NCBI RefSeq assembly: GCF_023375815.1
Contig: NZ_CP067412.1
Location: forward strand, 1,922,001-1,986,000
From: Pseudomonas sp. HS6
GTDB lineage: Bacteria > Pseudomonadota > Gammaproteobacteria > Pseudomonadales > Pseudomonadaceae
DNA: 64,000 nucleotides
Direction of reading: 5' to 3'
The notes below the pieces were generated by a model. The model did no database searches, had not been told where the DNA came from, and worked only from the letters and a program-made list of their open reading frames with translations. Made by a program: the position numbers and the translations under genes. Positions 1-8,339 of the stretch are shown here, one piece after another (within the stretch, counting starts at the first letter, position 1; the number at the start of each line of letters is the position of its first letter).

Positions 1-1125
1 CGCGATGATGATCCCGCACAGCACTGCCGTGGCCAGATCGGTGAACACCGTGATCGTGGTTACCGCGATGATCACCAGCACATCGTTGAGCGGCACTTTG
101 TTCAGCACCCGCAACGAAGCCCAGGCAAACGTCTGCTGCGACACCACGAACATCACACCCACCAGCGCCGCTAGCGGAATCCGCTCGATCAGCGGCGACA
201 GAAACAGAATGAACAACAGAATCAACACACCCGCTACCACGCCGGACAAGCGCCCGCGCCCACCGGAACTCAGGTTGATCACGGTCTGGCCGATCATCGC
301 GCAACCACCCATACCGCCGAACGCACCGGACACCATGTTCGCCGCGCCCAGCGCCACGCACTCGCGATCCGGGTAGCCACGGGTTTCGGTGATTTCATCG
401 GTGAGGTTGAGGGTCAGCAGGGTTTCCAGCAGTCCGACCATAGCCATCAAAATCGCGTAGGGCGCGATGATGCGTAGGGTGTCCAGCGTCCACGGGATGT
501 CCGGCAGCGCGAACGTCGGCAAGCCGCCGGCAATGTGCGCCATGTCGCCGAGGGTCCGGGTCGGCAGCCCAAACAGGTAGACCAGCAGGCCGACGCCGAG
601 GATCGCCACCAGTGCCGGTGGCACGGAACGGGTCAGGCGCGGCAGGAGGTAGACGATGGCCATGGTCAGCAGCACCAGCCCGGTCATCAGGTACAACGGC
701 GTGCCACTGAGCCACTGCTCGCCGCTTTTGAAATGCTCCAGTTGCGCCAGCGCAATGATGATCGCCAGACCGTTGACGAACCCGAGCATCACCGGGTGCG
801 GCACCATGCGCACCAGTTTGCCCAGCCGCAACAGCCCGAACGCCATCATGATCAAACCGCCGAGCAACACGGTCGCCAGCAAATACTGCACACCGTGCTG
901 CACCACCAGCGCGACGATCACCACCGCCATCGAACCGGCCGCCCCGGAGACCATGCCCGGCCGGCCACCGAACAGCGCGGTCAGCGTGCAAATGATGAAG
1001 GCGCCATACAGGCCCATCAGCGGATTGAGGTGAGCCACCAGCGCAAACGCAATGCATTCGGGCAACAGGGCAAACGAAGTGGTGAGTCCGGCCAGGACAT
1101 CGGCGCGCAGACGAATCGGTTTCAT
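1..1125 (-). CDS. SulP/SLC26-family anion transporter, 3' end beyond the window
   Basis: Inner-membrane anion permease of the SulP family, which moves sulfate, bicarbonate or related anions. The frame stays open from the ATG at 1125 to the left edge (375 codons). The protein begins MKPIRLRADVLAGLTTSFAL, followed by the family stretches NPLMGLYGAFI, FGGRPGMVSGAAGSMAVVI and later GGMGGCAMIGQTVINL, with about ten hydrophobic segments. The part that would hold a STAS domain lies outside the window, so its presence cannot be judged. It is transcribed away from the small gene at 1287. The family is clear; the substrate is not. Confidence 0.88.
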   Translation of the reverse strand, partial: MKPIRLRADVLAGLTTSFALLPECIAFALVAHLNPLMGLYGAFIICTLTALFGGRPGMVSGAAGSMAVVIVALVVQHGVQYLLATVLLGGLIMMAFGLLRLGKLVRMVPHPVMLGFVNGLAIIIALAQLEHFKSGEQWLSGTPLYLMTGLVLLTMAIVYLLPRLTRSVPPALVAILGVGLLVYLFGLPTRTLGDMAHIAGGLPTFALPDIPWTLDTLRIIAPYAILMAMVGLLETLLTLNLTDEITETRGYPDRECVALGAANMVSGAFGGMGGCAMIGQTVINLSSGGRGRLSGVVAGVLILLFILFLSPLIERIPLAALVGVMFVVSQQTFAWASLRVLNKVPLNDVLVIIAVTTITVFTDLATAVLCGIIIA

Positions 1126-1226
1126 GGCTTACCTGACAGAGCGGCCAACGGGCGCGGCAGCTGATATTCGCGGGAAAAAGTGGGTTGCGGATGTTACGCA
1201 AATGCCCGGACGCGGGCCAGTGATCG

Positions 1227-1255
1227 CTGACAGCTGCGGGTCAGCACTCTATGCT
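1227..1255 (+). promoter_or_regulatory. Candidate sigma-70 promoter for the 98-aa gene
   Basis: CTGACA (5 of 6 to the -35 consensus), 17-nt spacer, TATGCT (4 of 6 to the -10), about 31 nt ahead of the ATG at 1287. Predicted by eye only. Confidence 0.45.
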
Positions 1256-1286
1256 TGCACGCTGTCTTGATTGATCGAGAGTCCCC

Positions 1287-1583
1287 ATGTCGACCGAATT
1301 GACCACCCGCGAAGTATGTCAGCGCCTGCGCGACGCGGCGCTGAGCGTGCGCCGGTTGCAGATACTGGGCTCTCGCGCCGGACAGGTCGAGGTCGATATT
1401 GAGGGCTGGCATTTGCTGCTCGACTTTGATGGCCGGCATCTGCACCACTGCGAGCTATGCCGTTGTCGCAATGGCCGCGTCTGGGAGCTCGATACCCGGC
1501 AACGCTTCGGCACCGATCCGGTCAGCCTGCTGAGCACTTGGGAACTGACGCAGATCGAGGATTTGTTACGGCAGTCACAATGA
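1287..1583 (+). CDS. Conserved hypothetical protein, 98 aa, with a His/Cys cluster
   Basis: Function not recognised. The protein is small, soluble and without a signal peptide. The first half (VRRLQILGSRAGQVEVDIEGW) reads like a beta-rich fold. The middle has a compact HLHHCELCRCRNG segment (around residues 51-63) with two His and three Cys that could bind a metal, though the spacing is not a standard zinc ribbon. The C-terminus (DPVSLLSTWELTQIEDLL) looks helical. It resembles short uncharacterised proteins common in pseudomonads. The ATG at 1287 is preceded by a candidate promoter, and the gene appears monocistronic. Confidence 0.72.
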   Translation: MSTELTTREVCQRLRDAALSVRRLQILGSRAGQVEVDIEGWHLLLDFDGRHLHHCELCRCRNGRVWELDTRQRFGTDPVSLLSTWELTQIEDLLRQSQ

Positions 1584-1598
1584 GTCGAGGCAATAGGC

Positions 1599-1627
1599 TT
1601 GTCCGATGATGGCACTCTGCCCATAAT
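1599..1627 (+). promoter_or_regulatory. Candidate sigma-70 promoter for the 181-aa lipoprotein
   Basis: TTGTCC, 17-nt spacer, CATAAT (5 of 6 to the -10). The predicted start of transcription is near 1634, just ahead of the ribosome-binding site AAGGAA and the GTG start at 1660. Confidence 0.5.
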
Positions 1628-1659
1628 TCGCCCCTCTTTTCTGCACGCAAGGAAATGCC

Positions 1660-2205
1660 GTGAAAAAATCTCTGCTGCTCGTCCCGCTGCTGGCCCTGTT
1701 GCTTCAAGGTTGTGGCGTGACCATGACCCGCTACGAGCCAAGTTACGACAACGTCCAGAAGCTCAAGCAGACACCGTCGCTGCACGCGATCAGCAACCCG
1801 CAAGTGACAGCGGCGCCGGGAGAAGGCTCGCTGACGGTACGGGCCAACCCGATCAGTTCGCCGACTGGCAGCATTCCGGCGCATATCCAGGACGCCATCA
1901 CCGAGGAACTGCGCAAGGCTGGCCTGCTCGACCCGAGCGCGTCGCGCCAGTTGCAAGTGCTGGTGCTGAAAAACCAGTTGAACGCCGGCATGGGTTCCGG
2001 TGATGGCACTATTGCTGCGCGCTTCACCCTGCGCAACGGCAACGACGTAGTGTACGACGCCACCAAGGATGTCAGCCACGCGTGGAGCAGCAGCTTCTTC
2101 GGCGCAATCGCGATTCCCAAAGCTGCCAATGCCTACAACCCGATGCTGAAGGACTTGCTGAAGGATCTCTACAGCGATCCGCAGTTCATCCAGGCCCTGA
2201 AGTAA
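1660..2205 (+). CDS. Putative lipoprotein, 181 aa
   Basis: Predicted outer- or inner-membrane lipoprotein. It has a positively charged MKKS start, a hydrophobic stretch and the lipobox LLQGC with the lipidated Cys at about residue 18. The mature part has no motif I can name; GSGDGTIAARFTLRNGNDVVYD suggests a beta-sheet domain. The start is GTG, chosen because AAGGAA lies 5 nt upstream and the signal peptide begins there. A strong terminator follows at once, shared with the convergent lipoprotein at 2265-2879. Both partners are lipoproteins of similar size, but their mature sequences are not obviously related. Confidence 0.8.
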   Translation: MKKSLLLVPLLALLLQGCGVTMTRYEPSYDNVQKLKQTPSLHAISNPQVTAAPGEGSLTVRANPISSPTGSIPAHIQDAITEELRKAGLLDPSASRQLQVLVLKNQLNAGMGSGDGTIAARFTLRNGNDVVYDATKDVSHAWSSSFFGAIAIPKAANAYNPMLKDLLKDLYSDPQFIQALK

Positions 2206-2210
2206 GGGCA

Positions 2211-2241
2211 AAAAAAGAGCCGCGATTGCGGCTCTTTTTTT
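2211..2241. terminator. Bidirectional rho-independent terminator
   Basis: AAAAAAGAGCCGC, short loop, GCGGCTCTTTTTT. A- and T-tracts flank the GC stem on both sides, so it can stop both convergent lipoprotein genes. Confidence 0.85.
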
Positions 2242-2264
2242 CACTGCCCATTCGTGTGGACGGG

Positions 2265-2879
2265 TCAGATACCCGAATATTTCGGACGGTTGCTGTCGGC
2301 CCATTCTTTGAGCAACGCGTTGACCTGACGAGTGAAGGTATCGGTCACTGCTGCTTTCGGCGTGTTGAACGCCAGAGGGAGGAACCAGATGCCCATCCAA
2401 GTGCCAACCGCGTCATGGTTGCTTGCGGTGGACAGCGGCTGACCTTGCTGATCGAGCGTTTCCAGGCTCATGGTGTATTGGTCGGTGGCGTAGGCCGGAA
2501 TAATCGTCATGCTCAGACCGCTGATGAATGCCAGCACCATCTCACCGCCATTGGGCGGATGGTTGTACATTTTCAGGCGCAGGCTGTAGTCGCCAGGTTG
2601 TTTCTCGAACTCGTCAAAAGTCACTCGACCAAACAGGCCGGAATCCTTCAGGACTGTTTGCAATTGCGGTTTGAGCATATCCCGCGCTTGCGGCATTTCC
2701 ACGGCGGAAGCGCTTTTCGGCTCGCCCTGATAGAAGTCGAAGTGCACAAAAACGTTAGGCTTGTTGGCATAACTGGCCATCGACGGCAGTGTGACTGGCG
2801 CCACTTCGTCCTGGGTGAAACTGGCACAACCGCCCAGCGTAAGCACCAGACCCAGCGCAAGGATTTTCCCGAGATGCAT
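2265..2879 (-). CDS. Putative lipoprotein, 204 aa
   Basis: Lipoprotein with the signal MHLGKILALGLVLTLGGC, lipobox LGGC and Cys at 18, followed by ASFTQ. The mature domain contains NVFVHFDFYQGEPKS and later GDYSLRLKMYNHPPNGGEM, and a hydrophobic stretch (VLAFISGLSMTIIPAYA) that may be membrane-associated. Function not recognised. It converges on the 1660-2205 lipoprotein with a shared terminator. The start at 2879 is supported by the complete signal peptide. Confidence 0.78.
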   Translation of the reverse strand: MHLGKILALGLVLTLGGCASFTQDEVAPVTLPSMASYANKPNVFVHFDFYQGEPKSASAVEMPQARDMLKPQLQTVLKDSGLFGRVTFDEFEKQPGDYSLRLKMYNHPPNGGEMVLAFISGLSMTIIPAYATDQYTMSLETLDQQGQPLSTASNHDAVGTWMGIWFLPLAFNTPKAAVTDTFTRQVNALLKEWADSNRPKYSGI

Positions 2880-2997
2880 TATGTCGTCCCTAAAATGATA
2901 TCAAATAGCCTCCATTGCGGAGTGCCGGGGCGGATTCTAGTGATCGCCCGCGCTCGGGAAAAGACCTGATTCGGGAAAACCTGAAAATAGTACCGGT

Positions 2998-3456
2998 TCA
3001 GCCCTGCCGCAGGTCCAGCACATACGTGTAATACCCGGTGTCACGTACCCAACCGAGGGACTCGTACAAACCTTGGGCCGTGAAGTTGTCAGTGGCGGTT
3101 TCCAACACCAGCCCCTTGGCGCCGGTTTCCAAGGCGAAGTCGCGTGCGGTGTTCATCAGCAATCGCCCGACTCCACGACCTCGGGCGGCCGGCGTGGTGA
3201 ACAGGTCGCTGAGCAGCCAGGTGCGGTGGGCGTCTATCGAAGAAAATGTCGGGTACAGTTGCACGAACCCCAGCGCTTCGCCGCGTTCATCCTCCACCAG
3301 AAAAATCGCCGATTCGTTGCCGGCCATGCGCTCGGCGATAAAGGCTCGCGATTGTGCCAGGTTCGACGGCTGGCCATAGAAACCGCGATAGCCGTCGAAC
3401 AGTTTGGCCACCGCATCCAGATGTTCCGCGTGGGCGCGCAGTGCCTGAAGGCTCAT
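2998..3456 (-). CDS. GNAT-family N-acetyltransferase, 152 aa
   Basis: Acetyl-CoA-dependent acyltransferase of the GNAT fold. Motif A is visible as LLSDLFTTPAARGRGVGRLLM (about residues 80-100) with the pyrophosphate-binding RGRGVGR, followed by motif B, ETATDNFTAQGLYESLGW. Length is that of a single GNAT domain. The substrate cannot be told from sequence. It is transcribed divergently from the TetR gene at 3557 with about 100 bp between them, so the regulator may control it; that is inference. Confidence 0.88.
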   Translation of the reverse strand: MSLQALRAHAEHLDAVAKLFDGYRGFYGQPSNLAQSRAFIAERMAGNESAIFLVEDERGEALGFVQLYPTFSSIDAHRTWLLSDLFTTPAARGRGVGRLLMNTARDFALETGAKGLVLETATDNFTAQGLYESLGWVRDTGYYTYVLDLRQG

Positions 3457-3556
3457 ATCCCCTCCCCGATCGATTCCATTGGTTGCACCAGCATAGCGCT
3501 GTCCGTCGAGTTCGCTGGCCTAACCGCTGTATAGTTTTGTATATTGCGAACCCGAA

Positions 3557-4222
3557 ATGGCCAGACCTTCCATGCCGTCCATGAGCAGCATCCGCGAACG
3601 CAACCAGCAACAGATCCTCAAAGCCGCCAGCGAAGAGTTTGCCGCCAACGGTTTCGACGCGACCCAGACCCGCGACATCGCGTCCCGCGCCGGGGTGCCC
3701 AAGGCCAATCTTTACTACTACTTCCAGAGCAAGGAAAACCTCTACGGCAAAGTGCTGCTCGGCTTCGTCGAGCCGCTGCTGGAAGCCTCGGCGGTACTGC
3801 GCGAAAGTGACGACCCGCTGATCGGCCTGCGCGCCTACGTCGCGGCACGCATCCGCATCGCCCGCGAGCATCCGGCGATTGCCAAGGTGTTCAGTGGTGA
3901 ACTGCTGCTGGGCGGTCGCCAGTTGCCGGATGAATGCCGCGACCTACTGCACGCGGAAGCCCGGCGCAATGTCGAGTGTTTGCGCAGTTGGATCGAGCGC
4001 GGCTTGCTGGCGCCGGTAGACCCCGAGCATTTGATGCTGTTCATCTGGTCGGCGACGCGCACCTACACCAACATTGGCTGGCAGATGGGGCGCATCACCG
4101 GGCGGGAAGTGCCGCAGGATGAGGATTATGAAACGGCGGCGGATACCATTACGCGGCTGGTATTGGGTGGGGTGGTGTCCGAGCCGGTGAGTGATGTTCG
4201 CAGGTTGATGTTTGCGACTTGA
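3557..4222 (+). CDS. TetR/AcrR-family transcriptional regulator, 221 aa
   Basis: One-component repressor. The N-terminal helix-turn-helix spans about residues 12-60, ending in the typical recognition segment TRDIASRAGVPKANLYYYFQSKENLY. The C-terminal ligand/dimer domain (LRAYVAARIRIAREHPAIAKVFSGELL) resembles the RutR-like subgroup. The start is uncertain: ATG codons at 3557, 3572 and 3581 are in frame and none has a strong ribosome-binding site. The ligand is unknown. The AT-rich stretch near 3525-3550 between this gene and the divergent GNAT could hold its operator. Confidence 0.88.
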   Translation: MARPSMPSMSSIRERNQQQILKAASEEFAANGFDATQTRDIASRAGVPKANLYYYFQSKENLYGKVLLGFVEPLLEASAVLRESDDPLIGLRAYVAARIRIAREHPAIAKVFSGELLLGGRQLPDECRDLLHAEARRNVECLRSWIERGLLAPVDPEHLMLFIWSATRTYTNIGWQMGRITGREVPQDEDYETAADTITRLVLGGVVSEPVSDVRRLMFAT

Positions 4223-4231
4223 GCGGGAGGG

Positions 4232-5251
4232 TCAGGGCATGATGTCCAGAGGTAGTGCGCGGTCACCTTCCATCCGCTCGTACCATGCTTGGAACTGAGC
4301 AGGCAGACGCTTTTTCCATTCCGGTACATTGGTGTAATAACGGGCTCGCGTATGCCCCTCCTTCTCAGGCACCAACATCAGCACCCAGAAACGGTTACTG
4401 GCCGCACGCATCAGAATGGCCGCGTTCATATTGCCCAGTCCGCGCACCCACATCTCGACGACCTCTGCATCAGGCACATCAACCGCCGGATCGCCGACGG
4501 TCATGGTACTCGTACGGTCCACCAGCTTCTGATAATCACCCTTGAGCAGTTTATGCAACGCCTGGTCCTCTTGCTGCGTACGAGCAACTCCAAGGCTGAG
4601 CAAGTTGTAATTCATCGAAAGTGGTTTATCAGACACCACATAACGACCTGAGTAAAAGACACCCATACCGGCACCGCAATCAGCGTCATCGCCATTCTGT
4701 GTGACATCCAGAACACCATTGATCGCTCGAAAAACAAGCGTGCAACTACCCTCTTCGAAACGGGCTTCACCACCGTTCAACACAGCAATACCTTCCAGAT
4801 CACCAGAGTTGGCACCCTCCTGCGCTGAAACCCCAAAGCGGATGTGTGTGGCGTCCTGACGCTTGATGATCACTTCAGATCCCGAGTTCACCCCGTGAGG
4901 AATCAACTGCCATGTGGCATCCCATGAGAACGTTCTGGTCGCATATTTCAGCTCAGTCAGGCGCATCAGATATTCACGACTCAAGCACGCCGGTTCACCG
5001 CCACAAAGGCTGCGGTTCTTCAACCATGCTCTTTGATCGGCCTTGAGCGCTTGCGGGTCAGCCACCTGCGCCAACGTTGTCCGCCAAAGCACCCCAAGTT
5101 TCTCATCAAGACTCGAGACATACGGATCCGCACAAATGGCTTTTTCAACCGGGCTGGAAGCGCCGGCGCAGTCGAAACTGGCGGCGTGGGTGTTGGCAGC
5201 AAAAACGAGGGATGTCAGCAACAAGGCGTGACGGAGATTGAATGCGAGCAT
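4232..5251 (-). CDS. LprI/DUF1311-domain exported protein, 339 aa
   Basis: Exported protein with a signal peptide (about residues 1-23, cleavage after THAAS-like sequence). The first mature domain matches the lysozyme-inhibitor LprI N-terminal pattern: FDCAGASSPVEKAICADPYVSSLDEKL, then LKADQRAWLKNRSLCG and a Cys pair in GGEPACLSREY. The remaining ~230 residues are not recognised. The family includes periplasmic proteins, some of which inhibit lysozyme; that role here is only possible. Local base composition is somewhat less GC-rich than in neighbouring genes. It sits alone, convergent with the TetR gene. Confidence 0.8.
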   Translation of the reverse strand: MLAFNLRHALLLTSLVFAANTHAASFDCAGASSPVEKAICADPYVSSLDEKLGVLWRTTLAQVADPQALKADQRAWLKNRSLCGGEPACLSREYLMRLTELKYATRTFSWDATWQLIPHGVNSGSEVIIKRQDATHIRFGVSAQEGANSGDLEGIAVLNGGEARFEEGSCTLVFRAINGVLDVTQNGDDADCGAGMGVFYSGRYVVSDKPLSMNYNLLSLGVARTQQEDQALHKLLKGDYQKLVDRTSTMTVGDPAVDVPDAEVVEMWVRGLGNMNAAILMRAASNRFWVLMLVPEKEGHTRARYYTNVPEWKKRLPAQFQAWYERMEGDRALPLDIMP

Positions 5252-5360
5252 CGACAGATTCCATTCCTGAGGCGGCGGCAGTATGCCGGGCCCAGGCTAT
5301 CGATGCTCTGGATTTTTTACCGGTTGCTGGCAGACAACCGAAGGCTTCGGCAAACGAGCA

Positions 5361-5894
5361 TCAGAACGCGATGTCCGCCGCCGGCTTCACATCGATCCGC
5401 GCCACGGAACCGGTCAGGTGCGCCCAGTCCTTGTTGTGCTCGGCGATGATGTCTTCGGCGCTCATGTTGCCGTTGTCGACGGTGGAATGCGCGTCGGCCG
5501 CCAGCTCCACGTCGTAGCCCAGTTGATGGGCCTGGCGCACGGTAGCGTTGACGCAGTAATCGGTTTGCAGGCCGCAGATCACCAGGCGATCGAAATCTTC
5601 TCGGGGGATCAGTTTCTGCAGGTTGGTCTGATAGAACGAGTCGTTGGCGGTCTTGTCGACGCGCAGATCGCCGGGCGCGGTGGCCAGTCCGTCAGCCAGT
5701 TGCCAGCCCTCGGCGCCGTGGGCGAGCGGGCTGTCTTTTTCGTTGTGCTGGATCAGCACCACTGGAATGCCGGATTGGCGAGCACGGGCGCTGAGGCCGT
5801 TGATGGAGTCGATCACCCGTTTGATGTCGTGGCACTCATATTCGCCTGTGCACAGGGCGCGCTGGACATCGATGATCAGCAATGCGGTGGTCAT
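5361..5894 (-). CDS. Isochorismatase-like cysteine hydrolase, 177 aa
   Basis: Cytoplasmic alpha/beta hydrolase of the isochorismatase-like superfamily, which includes nicotinamidases, N-carbamoylsarcosine amidases and related amidases. The catalytic triad is visible: Asp9 in LLIIDVQ, Lys81 in VDKTANDSF and Cys114 in GLQTDYCVNATVR. The cis-peptide region before Cys is also typical. The exact substrate is unknown. It lies downstream of ggt on the same strand with a 66-bp gap, so co-transcription is possible; a GC-rich hairpin in the gap carries its T-run on the other strand. Confidence 0.87.
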   Translation of the reverse strand: MTTALLIIDVQRALCTGEYECHDIKRVIDSINGLSARARQSGIPVVLIQHNEKDSPLAHGAEGWQLADGLATAPGDLRVDKTANDSFYQTNLQKLIPREDFDRLVICGLQTDYCVNATVRQAHQLGYDVELAADAHSTVDNGNMSAEDIIAEHNKDWAHLTGSVARIDVKPAADIAF

Positions 5895-5925
5895 GGTGAG
5901 CCTTCCTTGATCGGTCCTTGAGACA

Positions 5926-5952
5926 GGGGCGGACGTGTGCCCGCCCCCTTTT
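5926..5952 (+). terminator. Terminator-like hairpin between ggt and the cysteine hydrolase
   Basis: GGGGCGG, 8-nt loop, CCGCCCC then CTTTTT. The T-run is on the plus strand, opposite to the two flanking genes. It may act only as an mRNA-stabilising hairpin on the minus strand. Confidence 0.35.
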
Positions 5953-5960
5953 TACCCTTC

Positions 5961-7688
5961 TCAGTAACCCAATGACAACCCGGTGTTGCGCCGTGGATCG
6001 TTGGCGCCGTAGAAGCGGTTCTTGCCGACCGGTTTACCGCCCAGCGACGGTGCGCCGACCAGAATCGCGGCGATGTGGTTGGCATCCTGCGGGCCGGCAA
6101 ACTTATGGCCCCAGCTCTCGAGAATCTTCTTCGTGTCGGGGCTGGCGGCGTAGTCCTCGAGGTTGGTCTGTTCCGGCATCCACTGCTGGTGGAAACGCGG
6201 CGCATCGACCGCTTCCTGCAGGCCCATGCCGTAGTCAATGACATTGAGCATGGTCAGCAAGGTTGCCGTGATGATGCGGCTGCCACCCGGCGTGCCCACC
6301 ACCATCACCACCTTGCCGTCCTTGGTGACGATGGTCGGGCTCATCGACGACAAGGGCGCCTTGCCGGGCGCGATGGCATTGGCTTCGCCCTGCACCAGGC
6401 CATACATGTTCGGCACGCCGACTTTCGAGGTGAAGTCGTCCATTTCATCGTTGAGGATTACCCCGGTCTTGCTCGCCATCACGCCTGCGCCGAACCAGTC
6501 GTTGAGGGTGTAGGTGACAGACACCGCGTTGCCCCATTTGTCGACGATCGAATAGTGCGTGGTGTTGCTGCCTTCGTGGGGCGCAACGCCGGGTTTGAGC
6601 TCCGCAGACACACCAGCCTTTTGCGGCTGGATCGCGTCACGCAGCTTGGTCGCATAGTTCTTGTCCAGCAGGTGTTCGATCGGATTCTTTACGAAATCCG
6701 GGTCGCCCAGATAGCTGTTGCGATCCACATAGGCGTGACGCATCGCCTCGATCTGATAGTGCATGCCCTGGGCCGAATGGAAGCCCAGATCCTTCATCGG
6801 GTAGCCTTCGAGAATGTTCATGATCTGGCAGATCACCACCCCGCCGGAGCTTGGCGGCGGCGCCGACACGACGTGATAACCGCGATAGTCGCACTCCACC
6901 GGAGCCAGTTCGCGGGTCTTGTATTTGTCGAGGTCGGCCTGGGTGATGATGCCCTTGTTGGCCTGGCTGGACGTGACGATCGCGTCGGCGACCCAGCCTT
7001 TATAGAAACCGTCCGCGCCTTTTTCGGAAATGGTGCGCAGGGTTTTACCGAGGTCCTTCTGCACCAGTTTCTGCCCGACCTGCATCGGCTCGCCGTTGCT
7101 CAGGAAGATCGAGCCGGAATCCTTGATGTCCTTCTTGAACACGTCGGTGGCGTAATCCAGCAGATCGACGTCACCCTGCTCCAGCTCAAAACCTTCTTCC
7201 GCCAGTTTGATCGCCGGGGCGATCATGTCCTTGCGCGGCTTAGTGCCGTACTTGGTCAGCGCCAGCTCCATGCCGGACACGGTGCCGGGAACGCCAACCG
7301 CGAGGTGACCACGGGTACTCAGGTCCGGAATGACGTTGCCCTGCTTGTCGAGGTACATGTCGGCCGTTGCGGCCAGCGGAGCTTTCTCCCGGAAGTCGAG
7401 GAAGGTCTTGCGTCCGTCCGCCAGTTGAATGGTCATGAAGCCACCACCACCGAGGTTGCCCGCTGCCGGGTAAACCACCGCCAGTGCGTAGCCTACGGCG
7501 ACCGCCGCATCCACCGCATTGCCTCCACTTTTCAGCACATCGACACCCACATGGGTCGCCAGATGCTGGGCGGTGACCACCATGCCGTTTTCGGCGGCGA
7601 CCGGTGCCACCGAGGCGGCGTGGGCCATGAGGCAGCTGAGCGCCAGTGAGGTCGCAATCAGCGATTTGGCAAAAGGTTCGTACTTCAT
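5961..7688 (-). CDS. ggt: Gamma-glutamyltranspeptidase, 575 aa
   Basis: Periplasmic N-terminal-nucleophile hydrolase that cleaves gamma-glutamyl bonds of glutathione and transfers the glutamyl group. It has a signal peptide (about residues 1-24, MAHAAS). The precursor self-cleaves before the catalytic Thr: the small subunit starts at Thr376 in NTTHYSIVDKWGNAV. Other family signatures are GNLGGGGFM (oxyanion/large subunit), PLSSMSPTIV and GTPGGSRIITATLL. Length equals that of E. coli Ggt. It may be followed by the cysteine hydrolase on the same strand. High confidence in function. Confidence 0.96.
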   Translation of the reverse strand: MKYEPFAKSLIATSLALSCLMAHAASVAPVAAENGMVVTAQHLATHVGVDVLKSGGNAVDAAVAVGYALAVVYPAAGNLGGGGFMTIQLADGRKTFLDFREKAPLAATADMYLDKQGNVIPDLSTRGHLAVGVPGTVSGMELALTKYGTKPRKDMIAPAIKLAEEGFELEQGDVDLLDYATDVFKKDIKDSGSIFLSNGEPMQVGQKLVQKDLGKTLRTISEKGADGFYKGWVADAIVTSSQANKGIITQADLDKYKTRELAPVECDYRGYHVVSAPPPSSGGVVICQIMNILEGYPMKDLGFHSAQGMHYQIEAMRHAYVDRNSYLGDPDFVKNPIEHLLDKNYATKLRDAIQPQKAGVSAELKPGVAPHEGSNTTHYSIVDKWGNAVSVTYTLNDWFGAGVMASKTGVILNDEMDDFTSKVGVPNMYGLVQGEANAIAPGKAPLSSMSPTIVTKDGKVVMVVGTPGGSRIITATLLTMLNVIDYGMGLQEAVDAPRFHQQWMPEQTNLEDYAASPDTKKILESWGHKFAGPQDANHIAAILVGAPSLGGKPVGKNRFYGANDPRRNTGLSLGY

Positions 7689-7760
7689 GAGTCGGTCTCT
7701 TCTTTTTATAAGGTAGGAAAGCGCTTCAAGAGCATCAGCCAGTATGGTCGCGATTGCGGT

Positions 7761-7788
7761 TTGCGCCTCCCCGATCCGGCAGTATGCT
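7761..7788 (+). promoter_or_regulatory. Candidate sigma-70 promoter for ogt
   Basis: TTGCGC, 16-nt spacer, TATGCT, placed about 36 nt before the ATG at 7824. Its position supports 7824 rather than an earlier in-frame start. Confidence 0.4.
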
Positions 7789-7823
7789 GGGCGCTGTTGC
7801 CGACCCGATCCGGAGTTTTCCCC

Positions 7824-8339
7824 ATGGCCTACACGTTCATCACCCTGCCCTCGCCCGTTGGCGAGTTGAAGCTGGTCGCGAACGGCTCACGACTGGCCGC
7901 CATCCTCTGGGAAAACGACAAACCGAACCGGGTTCGCCTCGGGCCGATGAGCGAAGCCCCGGACAATCCGGTATTGATGAAAACCGCCCGGCAACTGGAA
8001 GAATATTTTGCCGGAACGCGAAATGCGTTCGATCTGGAACTGGACTTTGCCGGCACCGAGTTCCAGAAAAAGGTCTGGGCCGCATTGCTGACCATCCCGT
8101 TTGGCGAAACCCGCACCTACAGCCAGATTGCCCACCAGATCGGCCACCCCAGCGCGGTGCGTGCCGTTGGCGCGGCAAACGGGAGAAACCCGATTTCGAT
8201 CATCGCACCCTGTCACCGGGTGATCGGCGCCTCGGGAAAACTGACCGGGTTTGCCGGGGGCCTTGAAGCCAAAGAGCGGTTGCTGACACTGGAAGGTGGC
8301 CAGTGGTCAGACATCGGTAAAACCGGTGATCTGTTTTAA
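7824..8339 (+). CDS. ogt: Methylated-DNA--protein-cysteine methyltransferase, 171 aa
   Basis: Suicide DNA-repair enzyme that moves an alkyl group from O6-alkylguanine (and O4-alkylthymine) to its own Cys. The active site is IIAPCHRVIG with acceptor Cys130, preceded by the winged-helix segment TYSQIAHQIGHPSAVRAVGAANG carrying the Arg finger. There is no Ada regulatory domain, so this is the Ogt-type single-domain form. The start at 7824 (MAYTFITLPSP) fits the family length. Its last four bases overlap the convergent NudK-like gene. Confidence 0.93.
   Translation: MAYTFITLPSPVGELKLVANGSRLAAILWENDKPNRVRLGPMSEAPDNPVLMKTARQLEEYFAGTRNAFDLELDFAGTEFQKKVWAALLTIPFGETRTYSQIAHQIGHPSAVRAVGAANGRNPISIIAPCHRVIGASGKLTGFAGGLEAKERLLTLEGGQWSDIGKTGDLF

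Noticed and set aside
1..376. Plus-strand gene at the left edge
   Set aside because: It is antisense to the SulP transporter frame, which is open to the edge and has clear family motifs.
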